Shown here: one piece after another, positions 5,928-12,400 of the stretch
Numbering within the stretch: the stretch's first letter is position 1
Layout of the letters: each line of letters starts with the position of its first letter
Assembly (NCBI GenBank): GCA_021815005.1
Contig: JAKAHL010000026.1
Location: forward strand, 1-12,480
Direction of reading: 5' to 3'
DNA: 12,480 nucleotides
DNA from: Chloroflexota bacterium
GTDB taxonomy: Bacteria; Chloroflexota; Limnocylindria; Limnocylindrales; CSP1-4
Made by a program: the position numbers and the translations under genes
The notes under the pieces: model-generated
What the model was told of the DNA's origin: nothing
The model's input: only the letters and a program-made list of their open reading frames with translations
Database searches by the model: none

Positions 5928-6952
5928 CAGCCCGCCTCGGGTCGCGCCAGGGTCGCCACCAGGACGGCTTTGATCGTGTGCATGCGGTTCTCGGCCTGAT
6001 CGAACACCACCGACGCCTTCGACTCGAAGACCTCGTCGGTGACCTCCATCGCCTCGAGCCCGTACCGCTCGTGCATGGTGCGGCCCACCTCGGTCTCGAG
6101 ATCGTGGAAGGCCGGCAGGCAGTGCATGAACCGCACGTTGGGGTTGCCGGTGGCGCGCAGCATGGCCGCGTCCACCTGGTACGGTCGGAGCATCGCGACC
6201 CGCTCGTCCCAGACGGACTCGGGCTCCCCCATCGAGACCCAGACGTCCGTGTAGACCACGTCCGCGCCCCGCACGCCCTCCTCGACGTCCTCGGTCACCG
6301 AGATCCGGGCACCGCTCCGCTCGGCGATCGCGAGCGCGGGCTCCAGGAAGTCAGCGCGTGGCCAGACGGGCCGCGGCGCGACGATCCGCAGGTCCATGCC
6401 CATGGTCGCCGCGCCGAGCAGCCACTCGTCGCCCATGTTGCTGTGCGCGTCGCCCACATAGGCCACCGCCGCGCCGGCGAGGGGCTTGCCCACCCGCTCG
6501 CGGATCGTGAGCAGGTCGGCCAGGATCTGGGTCGGGTGGTCCTCGTCGGTGAGGCCGTTGTAGACCGGCACGCCGGCGTTCGCGGCGAGCACCTCGACAT
6601 CGGCCTGGCGGAACCCGCGGAACTCGATCGCGTCGTAGACGCGGCCGAGGACCCGCGCCGTGTCCCTGACCGACTCCTTCTTGCCGACGTGGCTCCCGGA
6701 CGGCCCGAAGTACGTGACGTGCATGCCCTGGTCGAAGGCCGCCACCTCGAACCCGATCCGGGTGCGCGTCGAGTCCTTCTCGAAGATCAGCGCGATCGAG
6801 CGCCCGGCCAGGCGCCGCACCTCGCGGTGCTCGCGCTTCTCTGCCTTGAGCCGCGCCGCCAGGCCCAGGAGGTACTCGATCTCCGCCGCGGAGTAATCGC
6901 GGAGCGTGAGGAACGAGCGGCCCGCGAGCGGGGACGGATGGTCGAAGTCCAT
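5927..6952 (-). CDS. arcB: Ornithine carbamoyltransferase, probably catabolic
   Basis: This 341-residue enzyme of the aspartate/ornithine carbamoyltransferase family is present with all key motifs: the carbamoyl-phosphate loop STRTR (61-65), [12 protein letters not shown] (83-94), HPTQ (139-142), the ornithine loop DVWVSMGE (236-243) and the catalytic HCLPAFHD (277-284). It converts citrulline plus phosphate to ornithine plus carbamoyl phosphate, or the reverse. The arcB rather than argF label rests mainly on its coupling to arcC, since the motifs are shared. ATG 6952 is supported by GGAGA six bases upstream and by the conserved N-terminal layout; an in-frame ATG at 7057 would add 35 residues without family resemblance. 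Confidence 0.9.
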   Translation of the reverse strand: MDFDHPSPLAGRSFLTLRDYSAAEIEYLLGLAARLKAEKREHREVRRLAGRSIALIFEKDSTRTRIGFEVAAFDQGMHVTYFGPSGSHVGKKESVRDTARVLGRVYDAIEFRGFRQADVEVLAANAGVPVYNGLTDEDHPTQILADLLTIRERVGKPLAGAAVAYVGDAHSNMGDEWLLGAATMGMDLRIVAPRPVWPRADFLEPALAIAERSGARISVTEDVEEGVRGADVVYTDVWVSMGEPESVWDERVAMLRPYQVDAAMLRATGNPNVRFMHCLPAFHDLETEVGRTMHERYGLEAMEVTDEVFESKASVVFDQAENRMHTIKAVLVATLARPEAG

Positions 6953-6958
6953 CGCCGG

Positions 6959-6963
6959 TCTCC
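6959..6963 (-). promoter_or_regulatory. Ribosome binding site GGAGA for arcB
   Basis: GGAGA reads 6963 to 6959 on the minus strand and lies six bases before ATG 6952. It favours this start over the in-frame ATG at 7057. Confidence 0.6.
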
Positions 6964-7072
6964 GGAACGTGCCACAGCGGACGCGGGCACCGCGGGCGCG
7001 CCGTGGCGGCAACCCGCAGTGGTGTGGCCCCGAATGTGCGACCGCGGCGGGCGGCATGTCATGGTCGCTTCG

Positions 7073-7085
7073 GCCCGTTGCGGGC
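7073..7085 (-). terminator. Small stem-loop after the membrane-protein gene
   Basis: GCCCG and CGGGC pair around a three-base loop, 14 bases past the stop of the membrane-protein gene at 7100. It lacks a T-tract. It may separate that gene from the arc genes, whose promoter should lie between about 6965 and 7072; I see no TANNNT hexamer there. Confidence 0.25.
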
Positions 7086-7099
7086 GGGCGAATCCGTCG

Positions 7100-7897
7100 C
7101 TACACCAGCTCCACGTCCAGCTCGTCGGCCCGGGCGGCGCCGCCTCGCGCCTGCGGCAGCGCCACCAGGCCGATCGCCGACGTGATGGCGATCGCGATCG
7201 CGAACGCCGGCGCGACGCCCGGGCTGACGACCAGGAAGTGGACCGGCAGGTAGAACGCCACGGTCCCGGGCAGGCCGATGAGCGCCCCGCGCAGGACGCC
7301 GATCGCGGCCGGCCGCCCGTCATGGAGGAACGCGAACACCGACAGCACCGACACGTACACGGGGAAGGTGGTGACGATGCCCGACACCGTCGGGCCGAGC
7401 AGCGGCGCCACGGTGGTCAGGCCCACGACCAGCACCGTGCCCACCGCGATACGCGCCGGCAGGTCCCACGCCGGGTGGCGCCCCGACGACCGCCCCCCGG
7501 TGGACGGCGGCAGGATGCGCAGCGTGCCGAGGATCGCGAGCACGACGAGGAGGGCGAGCAGCAGCTCCGGCCAGCCCGCAACCTCCTGGAGCGCCGCCGC
7601 CGCGACGACGTACGCGGCGGTGGCTGCCGCCAGGGCAGCTGCCGGGCCGCGGCTCGACGCCGCCGCGAAGCCGAGGCTATAGGCGACGATCGCGCCCAGC
7701 CCCAGGGTGGTGCCGACGGCCGCGCTGGCCGCGAACGCGGTCCCGTGGTCGAGCGCGACGAAGAACAGGACCGGCCCGGAGGTCAGCGGCAGGGCCACGA
7801 TCCAGCCCGCCACGGCCGGGCCCCAGCGCCGTGCGGCAAGGCTCGCGCCGCCGATCAGGAGCGGGGTCAGCGTCAGCTTGAGGGCCAGCAGCAGCAC
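7100..7897 (-). CDS. Multi-pass membrane protein of unknown function with internal duplication
   Basis: The protein has 265 residues and about eight hydrophobic segments, with only short charged loops (a Gly/Ser/Arg loop at 132-142) and a cytosol-like acidic tail (ADELDVELV). I do not recognise a named family, although similar unnamed membrane proteins with the opening LALKLTLTPLLI occur in many bacteria (recollection). The two halves resemble each other: GPAVAGWIVALPL (26-38) matches GPTVSGIVTTFPV (168-180). The resemblance continues through a Gly-Ala-Ala and Gly-x-x-x-Gly-Leu pattern to residues 77 and 222. This suggests a duplicated transporter-like fold. The start is GTG 7897, six bases after the hexamer TATCGT, so it may be leaderless. 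It follows the beta-CASP gene by 42 bases. Confidence 0.82.
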   Translation of the reverse strand: MLLLALKLTLTPLLIGGASLAARRWGPAVAGWIVALPLTSGPVLFFVALDHGTAFAASAAVGTTLGLGAIVAYSLGFAAASSRGPAAALAAATAAYVVAAAALQEVAGWPELLLALLVVLAILGTLRILPPSTGGRSSGRHPAWDLPARIAVGTVLVVGLTTVAPLLGPTVSGIVTTFPVYVSVLSVFAFLHDGRPAAIGVLRGALIGLPGTVAFYLPVHFLVVSPGVAPAFAIAIAITSAIGLVALPQARGGAARADELDVELV

Positions 7898-7903
7898 GGG
7901 CCC

Positions 7904-7909
7904 ACGATA
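7904..7909 (-). promoter_or_regulatory. TANNNT-type -10 element (TATCGT)
   Basis: TATCGT reads 7909 to 7904, is preceded by G, and ends six bases before the GTG start at 7897, which places transcription start on or next to the codon. No Shine-Dalgarno sequence fits in this gap, in line with a leaderless message. Confidence 0.45.
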
Positions 7910-7939
7910 CCGGCAGTCGCGGGGGCGCGGCGGCCGGGG

Positions 7940-9496
7940 TCAGTCCAGCGAGACGGTCTGGTCCCAGGCGGGCACGTCCACCGGCAGCCCCAGCGCCGCC
8001 ACCTTGGGGGCGAGTGCCTGCTGCGCGGGCGGATCGCCGTGGACGAGGTAGACGTGGGACGGGACGCCCGGGTCCCCCGGTCGTCGGCCCCGGATGAAGC
8101 CGCCGAGCCAGGTCAGGAGCTCGGGCTCGTCGGCGTGCGCGGAGAACCCGTCGAGCGACTTGATCGTCGCGCGCACCGGCATCTCGCGCCCGTCGATCCG
8201 CGCCGTCGGCACGCCCCGGACGAGGTGGCCGCCGAGCGTGCCCTCGCCCTGGTAGCCGACGAACAGGATGGTCGCCGACGGGTCGTCGATGAGGCGCGAG
8301 GCGTGGCCCACGGACCGGCCGCCGGTGAGCATGCCGTTCGAGGCGATCACCACGTACGGCGGCGGCGTGCGCTCGATCCGCTCGGAGTCCTGGACATTGC
8401 GGGTCACGTGCTGGCCCGGGTAGTCGAGCGGGTCCTCGCGGGCGCGCAGGAGCGCCGCGGTCTCCTCGTCGTACGCCTCGGGGTGGCTGCGGTACACGTC
8501 CGAGGCGGACTTGGCCATCGGCGAGTCCAGGAACAGCGGCAGCTGCGGGATGCGCCCGGAGTCGACGAGCCTGTGGAGCTCCCACACCAGCTCCTGGGTG
8601 CGCCCGATGGCGAACGACGGGATCAGCAGCACGCCCTTGCGGGCGGCCGTGTCGCGCACGGTGTCGGCGAGGACCGCGATGGACGTCTCCGCCGCCTCGT
8701 GCTCGCGGCCGCCGTACGTGCTCTCGCACACCACGAAGTCTGCCGCGTCCACCGGCGTCGGGTCGCGCAGGATGGGCGTGCCCGGGCGGCCCAAGTCGCC
8801 CGAGAACACGACGACGGTGTCCCGGCCGCCGCCCGGGCGGGCGAGCCGCATGCGGACCAGCGCGGAGCCCAGGATGTGCCCGGCGTCGAGCAGCGTGATG
8901 TGGACGCCCTGGGCGACCTCCGTCTCGGCGCCGTACGGGACAGGCGCGAAGCGCGCGATGGCGGCCTCCGCGTCGTCCTCCGTGTACAGCGGCTCATCGA
9001 AGTCCTGGTGCACCTCCGGGCCGGCGGCGCGCAGGATGTCCTCCGGATCGGGGCCGCCGGGACTCTCGGCGCCCTGCGCGGCCAGCCCCACGGCCGCGTC
9101 GAACAGCTGCTCCTCGCGCCGCTCGGCAGCCGCAGCGCGGGACGGGTCGCGGCGCTCGCGGCGGGCGGCGCGCTTGGCGAACTCGGTCTGGAGCTTGGCG
9201 GAGTCCAGCAGCACCAGCCGGGCCAGCTCGGCCGTGGCGGAGGTGCACACGATCCGGCCGCGGAACCCCTCGCGGACCAGCACCGGGAGCAGGCCGCAGT
9301 GGTCGAGGTGCGCGTGGGTGAGAACCACGGTGTCGAGCGTCGCGGGATCCACGCCCAGCGGGACGCGGTTCCGGACGCTCTCGTCCGGGCCGCCCTGGAA
9401 CATGCCGCAGTCCACCAGGACCTTGGCCCGACCGGTGTCCACGAGATGGCGGGACCCGGTCACCGTCCGGGCGCCGCCGAGGAATGTCAGCTCCAT
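7940..9496 (-). CDS. Metallo-beta-lactamase/beta-CASP RNase-like protein (CPSF/YSH1 type)
   Basis: This 518-residue protein belongs to the beta-CASP group of metallo-hydrolases, which includes RNA-processing nucleases. The metal ligands are all present: THAHLDHCG (60-68), the His207 region DAGHILGSA, FSGDLGR with Asp224, the beta-CASP block beginning ESTYGG (248-253), IASNGMLTGGR (384-394), SAHAD (442-446) and VHGD (465-468). Between the second and third motifs a charged Arg/Glu/Ala-rich insert (about 105-168) makes it longer than the usual 450-470 residues. RNA cleavage or exonuclease activity is inferred from family only. ATG 9496 begins the canonical MELTFLGGARTVTGS; longer in-frame extensions lack family resemblance. 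No ribosome site or clear TANNNT hexamer is visible upstream. Confidence 0.92.
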   Translation of the reverse strand: MELTFLGGARTVTGSRHLVDTGRAKVLVDCGMFQGGPDESVRNRVPLGVDPATLDTVVLTHAHLDHCGLLPVLVREGFRGRIVCTSATAELARLVLLDSAKLQTEFAKRAARRERRDPSRAAAAERREEQLFDAAVGLAAQGAESPGGPDPEDILRAAGPEVHQDFDEPLYTEDDAEAAIARFAPVPYGAETEVAQGVHITLLDAGHILGSALVRMRLARPGGGRDTVVVFSGDLGRPGTPILRDPTPVDAADFVVCESTYGGREHEAAETSIAVLADTVRDTAARKGVLLIPSFAIGRTQELVWELHRLVDSGRIPQLPLFLDSPMAKSASDVYRSHPEAYDEETAALLRAREDPLDYPGQHVTRNVQDSERIERTPPPYVVIASNGMLTGGRSVGHASRLIDDPSATILFVGYQGEGTLGGHLVRGVPTARIDGREMPVRATIKSLDGFSAHADEPELLTWLGGFIRGRRPGDPGVPSHVYLVHGDPPAQQALAPKVAALGLPVDVPAWDQTVSLD

Positions 9497-9603
9497 GGGC
9501 TGATCGTTGCACAGCAGGACCCTCAGCGCTCCCCGCAGGCGCGGCCGCCGCGACGCCGCCCGTTCAGGCCGCCCGCCCGGCCCCGCCCGGTACCATCCGG
9601 GGC
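9497..9603. other. Divergent promoter region between beta-CASP and YczE-type genes
   Basis: This 107-base region carries starts in both directions. The only convincing element is TACCAT at 9591-9596 for the plus strand. For the minus-strand gene the bases just before the ATG (CAACGATCAGCCC) contain neither a Shine-Dalgarno site nor TANNNT. Confidence 0.5.
9591..9596 (+). promoter_or_regulatory. TANNNT-type -10 element (TACCAT) of the YczE-type gene
   Basis: TACCAT is preceded by G and ends seven bases before the GTG at 9604, so transcription would begin on or beside the start codon. It is the same hexamer as at 2968-2973. No -35 at normal distance is seen. Confidence 0.45.
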
Positions 9604-10320
9604 GTGCCCCACGCCACGATTGCCGACCCGGCCACCCGTGCCCACGCTCCCCGCGACCGCGTCCCCGCGTCGCGCTGGGCCCCTCGTGTCGTGCTGCCAC
9701 GCCTGCCGGGGCTGGTCGCCGGCCTGCTGATGATCGGCGTGGGCGTGGGCCTCATGGCCCGCAGCGGGCTGGGCGTCGGGTCGTGGGAAGTGCTCAACCA
9801 GGGGCTAGGGCGCATCGCCGGCGTCCCGATGGGCACGGTGTCGGTGGCGCTGGGCGTCCCGATCCTGGCAGCCTGGTGGCCGCTGGGCGAGCGCCCCGGC
9901 TCGGGCACCGTGCTGAATCTGCTGCTGATCGGGACCACCACGAACGTGGTGCTCGGGCTGGTGGCCCCGGAGGCGGCGGCCGCGGCCCAGGCCCTGACGG
10001 CGACGATCGGCATCGCCCTGTGCGCCACGGGGACCGCGCTCTACCTCGCGGCCGACCTCGGGCCGGGCCCGCGCGACGGGCTGATGACCGGGCTGCACCT
10101 GCGCTTCGGCTGGTCGATCCGGAGCACGCGGACGGCGCTCGAGTTGGCGGTCATCGTGATCGGCTGGGTCGCCGGCGGCACGGTCGGGGTGGGGACGATC
10201 GTCCTGGCGCTCGTCACGGGGCCCACGGTCCAGGCGCTGCTGCCGGTGTTCGACCGCGAGGGTCGGCTGTCGGCCCGGCGGCGGGCGGCGCTCGAGGCCC
10301 GGGGCGTCCTGGCCGAGTAG
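9604..10320 (+). CDS. YczE-type integral membrane protein
   Basis: This 238-residue membrane protein has about five to six hydrophobic segments. It carries the signatures of the YczE/YitT-like family: LMARSGLGVGSWEVLNQGLG (50-69) and DLGPGPRDGLMTGL (151-164). The family is widespread, is often annotated as a membrane protein of unknown role, and has no established substrate. The start is GTG 9604, because it follows the TACCAT hexamer by seven bases and leaves a short basic N-terminus before the first helix near 31. The frame is open back to an ATG at 9484, but that would overlap the divergent gene's start. The Arg-rich C-terminal tail (229-243 region of the frame's end) is probably cytoplasmic. 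Confidence 0.85.
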   Translation: MPHATIADPATRAHAPRDRVPASRWAPRVVLPRLPGLVAGLLMIGVGVGLMARSGLGVGSWEVLNQGLGRIAGVPMGTVSVALGVPILAAWWPLGERPGSGTVLNLLLIGTTTNVVLGLVAPEAAAAAQALTATIGIALCATGTALYLAADLGPGPRDGLMTGLHLRFGWSIRSTRTALELAVIVIGWVAGGTVGVGTIVLALVTGPTVQALLPVFDREGRLSARRRAALEARGVLAE

Positions 10321-10331
10321 CCGCCGAGGCG

Positions 10332-10370
10332 CGGCCGCGTCACGCCCGAGGCTGGCCGGAGACGCGGCCG
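10332..10370. terminator. 10-bp perfect inverted repeat between convergent genes, possible terminator
   Basis: CGGCCGCGTC at 10332-10341 pairs perfectly with GACGCGGCCG at 10361-10370 around a 19-base loop. It lies 12 bases after the YczE-type stop and 20 bases after the pyrE stop, so it could end both transcripts. There is no T-tract. Confidence 0.4.
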
Positions 10371-10377
10371 GAGACGC
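10354..10377. repeat. Two tandem copies of a 12-bp unit (GGCCGGAGACGC)
   Basis: The copies at 10354-10365 and 10366-10377 are identical. They overlap the right arm of the stem-loop at 10332-10370. This looks like a small slippage duplication. Confidence 0.7.
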
Positions 10378-10389
10378 AGCCCGCGATGC

Positions 10390-11076
10390 TCAGGCCGGCG
10401 CGAGCCCCGTCCCGGACGACCCGGGCTTGACCGCTGGCTCGCCGGCGGCGCAGCGCGGGCAGGAGGCTGGGCCCGGCTCGTACGTGGGGAGCTCGAGCGT
10501 CCACAGGGAGCGGAGCGGGTACACCCGGCCGGTTGTCGGCGAGGTCAGCGTGGCGGTCCCGCCCGAGCGATCCACGATCACGGCGCACTCGACGATCTCG
10601 CCGCCCATGGCCTCCACGGCCGGGATCATCGCGAGCAGCGAACCGCCCGTGGTGAGGATGTCGTCCACGAGGAGGACCCGCTCGCCGGGGGCAATCGTGA
10701 AGCCGCGGCGGAACTCCCGGCGCGGCGCCTCGCCGGGCGCTCCCGCCACCTCCTCGGCGAAGATGGCGGGGGTGCCCAGCTGCCGTCCCGACTCGAACGC
10801 CAGCATGGCCCCGCCGGTGGTGGGCCCGGCCACCAGGTCCACCATCGGCGTGCCGTCCCGATCGCGCACGCCGTCTGCCCAGAAGGCGCACAGCTCGCTC
10901 GTGGCGGCCGGATCCTGGAGCACCTGGAACTTCTCGAGGTAGGCGTCCGAGTGGCGGCCGCTCTTGAGCGTGAAGTGGCCCTCGCGGAGCGCGCCGCTGG
11001 CACGGAACAGGGCTTCGGTGCGGGCGGCGATGGCACGCCGGGCCGCCTCGTCGAGGGTGCGTCGCAGGGTGGTCAT
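10390..11076 (-). CDS. pyrE: Orotate phosphoribosyltransferase
   Basis: This 228-residue enzyme converts orotate plus PRPP to orotidine 5'-phosphate, the fifth step of UMP synthesis. The motifs are GHFTLKSGRHSDAY (33-46), VAGPTTGGAM (82-91) and the PRPP loop VLLVDDILTTGGS (134-146) with its acidic pair. The C-terminus ELPTYEPGPASCPRCAAGEP (185-204) with Cys196 and Cys199 followed by VKPGS is typical of the longer PyrE subtype I know from thermophiles, Chloroflexota and relatives (recollection). ATG 11076 is preceded by TAGAAT nine bases upstream and no Shine-Dalgarno site, suggesting a near-leaderless message. It shares strand and pathway with pyrD further upstream. Confidence 0.95.
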   Translation of the reverse strand: MTTLRRTLDEAARRAIAARTEALFRASGALREGHFTLKSGRHSDAYLEKFQVLQDPAATSELCAFWADGVRDRDGTPMVDLVAGPTTGGAMLAFESGRQLGTPAIFAEEVAGAPGEAPRREFRRGFTIAPGERVLLVDDILTTGGSLLAMIPAVEAMGGEIVECAVIVDRSGGTATLTSPTTGRVYPLRSLWTLELPTYEPGPASCPRCAAGEPAVKPGSSGTGLAPA

Positions 11077-11085
11077 GGCGAGCCG

Positions 11086-11091
11086 ATTCTA
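11086..11091 (-). promoter_or_regulatory. TANNNT-type -10 element (TAGAAT) of pyrE
   Basis: TAGAAT reads 11091 to 11086, is preceded by G, and ends nine bases before ATG 11076, leaving a predicted 5' leader of only two to four bases. The -35 zone is occupied by GC-rich tandem repeats rather than a consensus. Confidence 0.5.
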
Positions 11092-11096
11092 CGGCC

Positions 11097-11119
11097 GCGC
11101 CCGCCGCGCCCGCCGCGCC
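11097..11119. repeat. 9-bp tandem repeat (GCGCCCGCC, about 2.5 copies)
   Basis: GCGCCCGCC occurs at 11097-11105 and 11106-11114 with a partial third copy to 11119. It covers the expected -35 zone of the pyrE promoter. It is either a chance GC-rich repeat or an operator-like array. Confidence 0.55.
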
Positions 11120-11122
11120 GAC

Positions 11123-11160
11123 CTCGGCCCCGTTGCCGGGTCGCCGATACGCGGGCCGAG
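11123..11160 (-). terminator. 8-bp inverted repeat between DUF1294 gene and pyrE
   Basis: CTCGGCCC at 11123-11130 pairs perfectly with GGGCCGAG at 11153-11160 around a 22-base loop. It begins 11 bases after the DUF1294 stop on the minus strand and lies upstream of the pyrE promoter hexamer. It may end the pyrD transcript or attenuate read-through; no T-tract follows. Confidence 0.35.
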
Positions 11161-11171
11161 AAGACCCCCCC

Positions 11172-11447
11172 TCAGCGCGCCACCGCGGCGAGCACGATGA
11201 CGACCCACACCGCCGACGCCATGCCCTGGACCGCCCAGAATGACCGGTGCCGCGTCTTGTGCCGCAGGCCCAGGAAGACGAGCCACGCCCCGGCCACGCC
11301 GCCGAGCCAGCAGCCCAGCTTGAGCGTGCGCTCGCGGACGCGGCGCCACCGGTGCCGGGCGGCCGCCTTGTCGTAGGCGTACAGGGCGGCCGTGGCCACG
11401 TTGATCGCGAGCAGCCACGCCAGCAGCCAGTCGGTGGGGCCGCTCAC
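11172..11447 (-). CDS. DUF1294-family small membrane protein
   Basis: This 91-residue protein has three hydrophobic segments (about 7-24, 43-61 and 72-90). It shows the family pattern: ALYAYDKAAARHRWRRVRER (21-40) between the first two helices, then LRHKTRHRSF (61-70) before the last. The function of DUF1294 is not established. The start is GTG 11447; its GTGA overlaps the TGA of pyrD by four bases, so it is translated together with pyrD. The co-occurrence with a pyrimidine gene may be only positional. The usual glycine-rich middle stretch is present in altered form (GGVAGAW). Confidence 0.85.
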   Translation of the reverse strand: MSGPTDWLLAWLLAINVATAALYAYDKAAARHRWRRVRERTLKLGCWLGGVAGAWLVFLGLRHKTRHRSFWAVQGMASAVWVVIVLAAVAR

Positions 11448-12400
11448 CGGGCGTACTCGGCGCCCCGCGTGGACGGCGCCGCGGCGCGGCGGGGAAGCGC
11501 CGTCCCCACCAGCTCGCGGGCGGCGGCAATCCCGCGGGCCCGGCAGGCGTCCGCCAGGTCGTCGGCCAGGCGCACGGGGAGCATGGGGTCGGCCAGGGCC
11601 GCCACGCCGACCCCCACGGCGCTGGCGCCAGCGGCCAGGAAGTCCAGCACATCGTCCACGGTGGCGACCCCGCCCGTGCCGATCACCGGCAGGTCAACGG
11701 CCTGGGCCACCTCCCACACCACGCGCAGCGCGATCGGCCGGAGGGCCGGTCCGCAGATCCCGCCGTAGCCCGACCCGAGCACCGGGCCGGAGCGGTCAGC
11801 GGCGAGGGCGAGCCCCGGCAGCGTGTTCACCGCCGCGAGCGCGTCGGCGCCGGCGCTCTCGGCGGACCGCGCCACGGCGCGCACGTCGGCAGCCGCGGCG
11901 GTGAGCTTGGCGATCACCGGCAGGTCCGTCTCACGGCGGGCCGCAGCCACGTAGGCGGCCGTGCCGTCCGGGTCGAGGCCGGGCACGCCCCCGCCGCGAC
12001 CGGCAGCCCCGCACGAGAGGTTGAGCTCGAGCGCGGCGATCCCGGGCACCCCGTCGAGCCGCCGGACGGCCTCGCCCAGCTCGCCGGCCGTGTCCGCGCA
12101 CAGCGAGAGGATCACCGGCACGGACCAGCGCGCCCAGGCCTCGGCATACCGCTCGAGCACCGTGTCCAGCCCGGGGTTCTGCGGCCCGGTCCCCAGCAGC
12201 AGGCCCGCGGGAATCTCCGCGATGCGCGGGCCGGGATGCCCCGCGCGCGGCCGGAGCGAGGTGCTCCGCGTGACCAGCCCGCCGAGCCTCGGCAGGTCCG
12301 CGAGGTCGGCCACCTCCACGCCGTACCCGAATGGCCCCGAGGCGGCGATCACCGGGTTCGCCAGGAGGAGCCCGCGGCCGAGGTCCACGGCCAGGTCCAC
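11444..12400 (-). CDS. pyrD: Dihydroorotate dehydrogenase, class 1B-like, start uncertain
   Basis: The protein has 318 residues from GTG 12400. It oxidises dihydroorotate to orotate on FMN, the step before PyrE. Visible elements are the N-terminal ANPVIAASGPFGYG (14-27), TGPQNPG (71-77), ELNLSC with Asn127 and the catalytic Cys130, the Lys in IAKL (165), VNTLPG (181-186), GYGGICGPALRPIAL (201-215) and GTGGVATVDDVLDFLAAGAS (231-250). Several normally conserved positions differ: SCPN is SCGA, TKS is TRS, and KLSPN is KLTAA. The frame stays open upstream to the window edge with an Ala/Pro-rich stretch ending SLDALGGRP, so the true start may be outside. Class 1B needs a PyrK partner, which would be expected beyond the right edge. 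Confidence 0.88.
   Translation of the reverse strand: MDLAVDLGRGLLLANPVIAASGPFGYGVEVADLADLPRLGGLVTRSTSLRPRAGHPGPRIAEIPAGLLLGTGPQNPGLDTVLERYAEAWARWSVPVILSLCADTAGELGEAVRRLDGVPGIAALELNLSCGAAGRGGGVPGLDPDGTAAYVAAARRETDLPVIAKLTAAAADVRAVARSAESAGADALAAVNTLPGLALAADRSGPVLGSGYGGICGPALRPIALRVVWEVAQAVDLPVIGTGGVATVDDVLDFLAAGASAVGVGVAALADPMLPVRLADDLADACRARGIAAARELVGTALPRRAAAPSTRGAEYAR

Noticed and set aside
5013..7897. Complete arginine deiminase pathway with transporter
   Set aside because: There is no arcA or arcD-type protein; the membrane protein at 7100-7897 does not look like an arginine/ornithine antiporter and seems to have its own promoter.
5978..9730. A 1250-codon plus-strand open frame
   Set aside because: It runs antisense through arcB, the membrane-protein gene and the beta-CASP gene and across their gaps. 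Its product is Arg/His/Gly/Pro-rich without any motif. Long antisense frames are expected in very GC-rich coding DNA.
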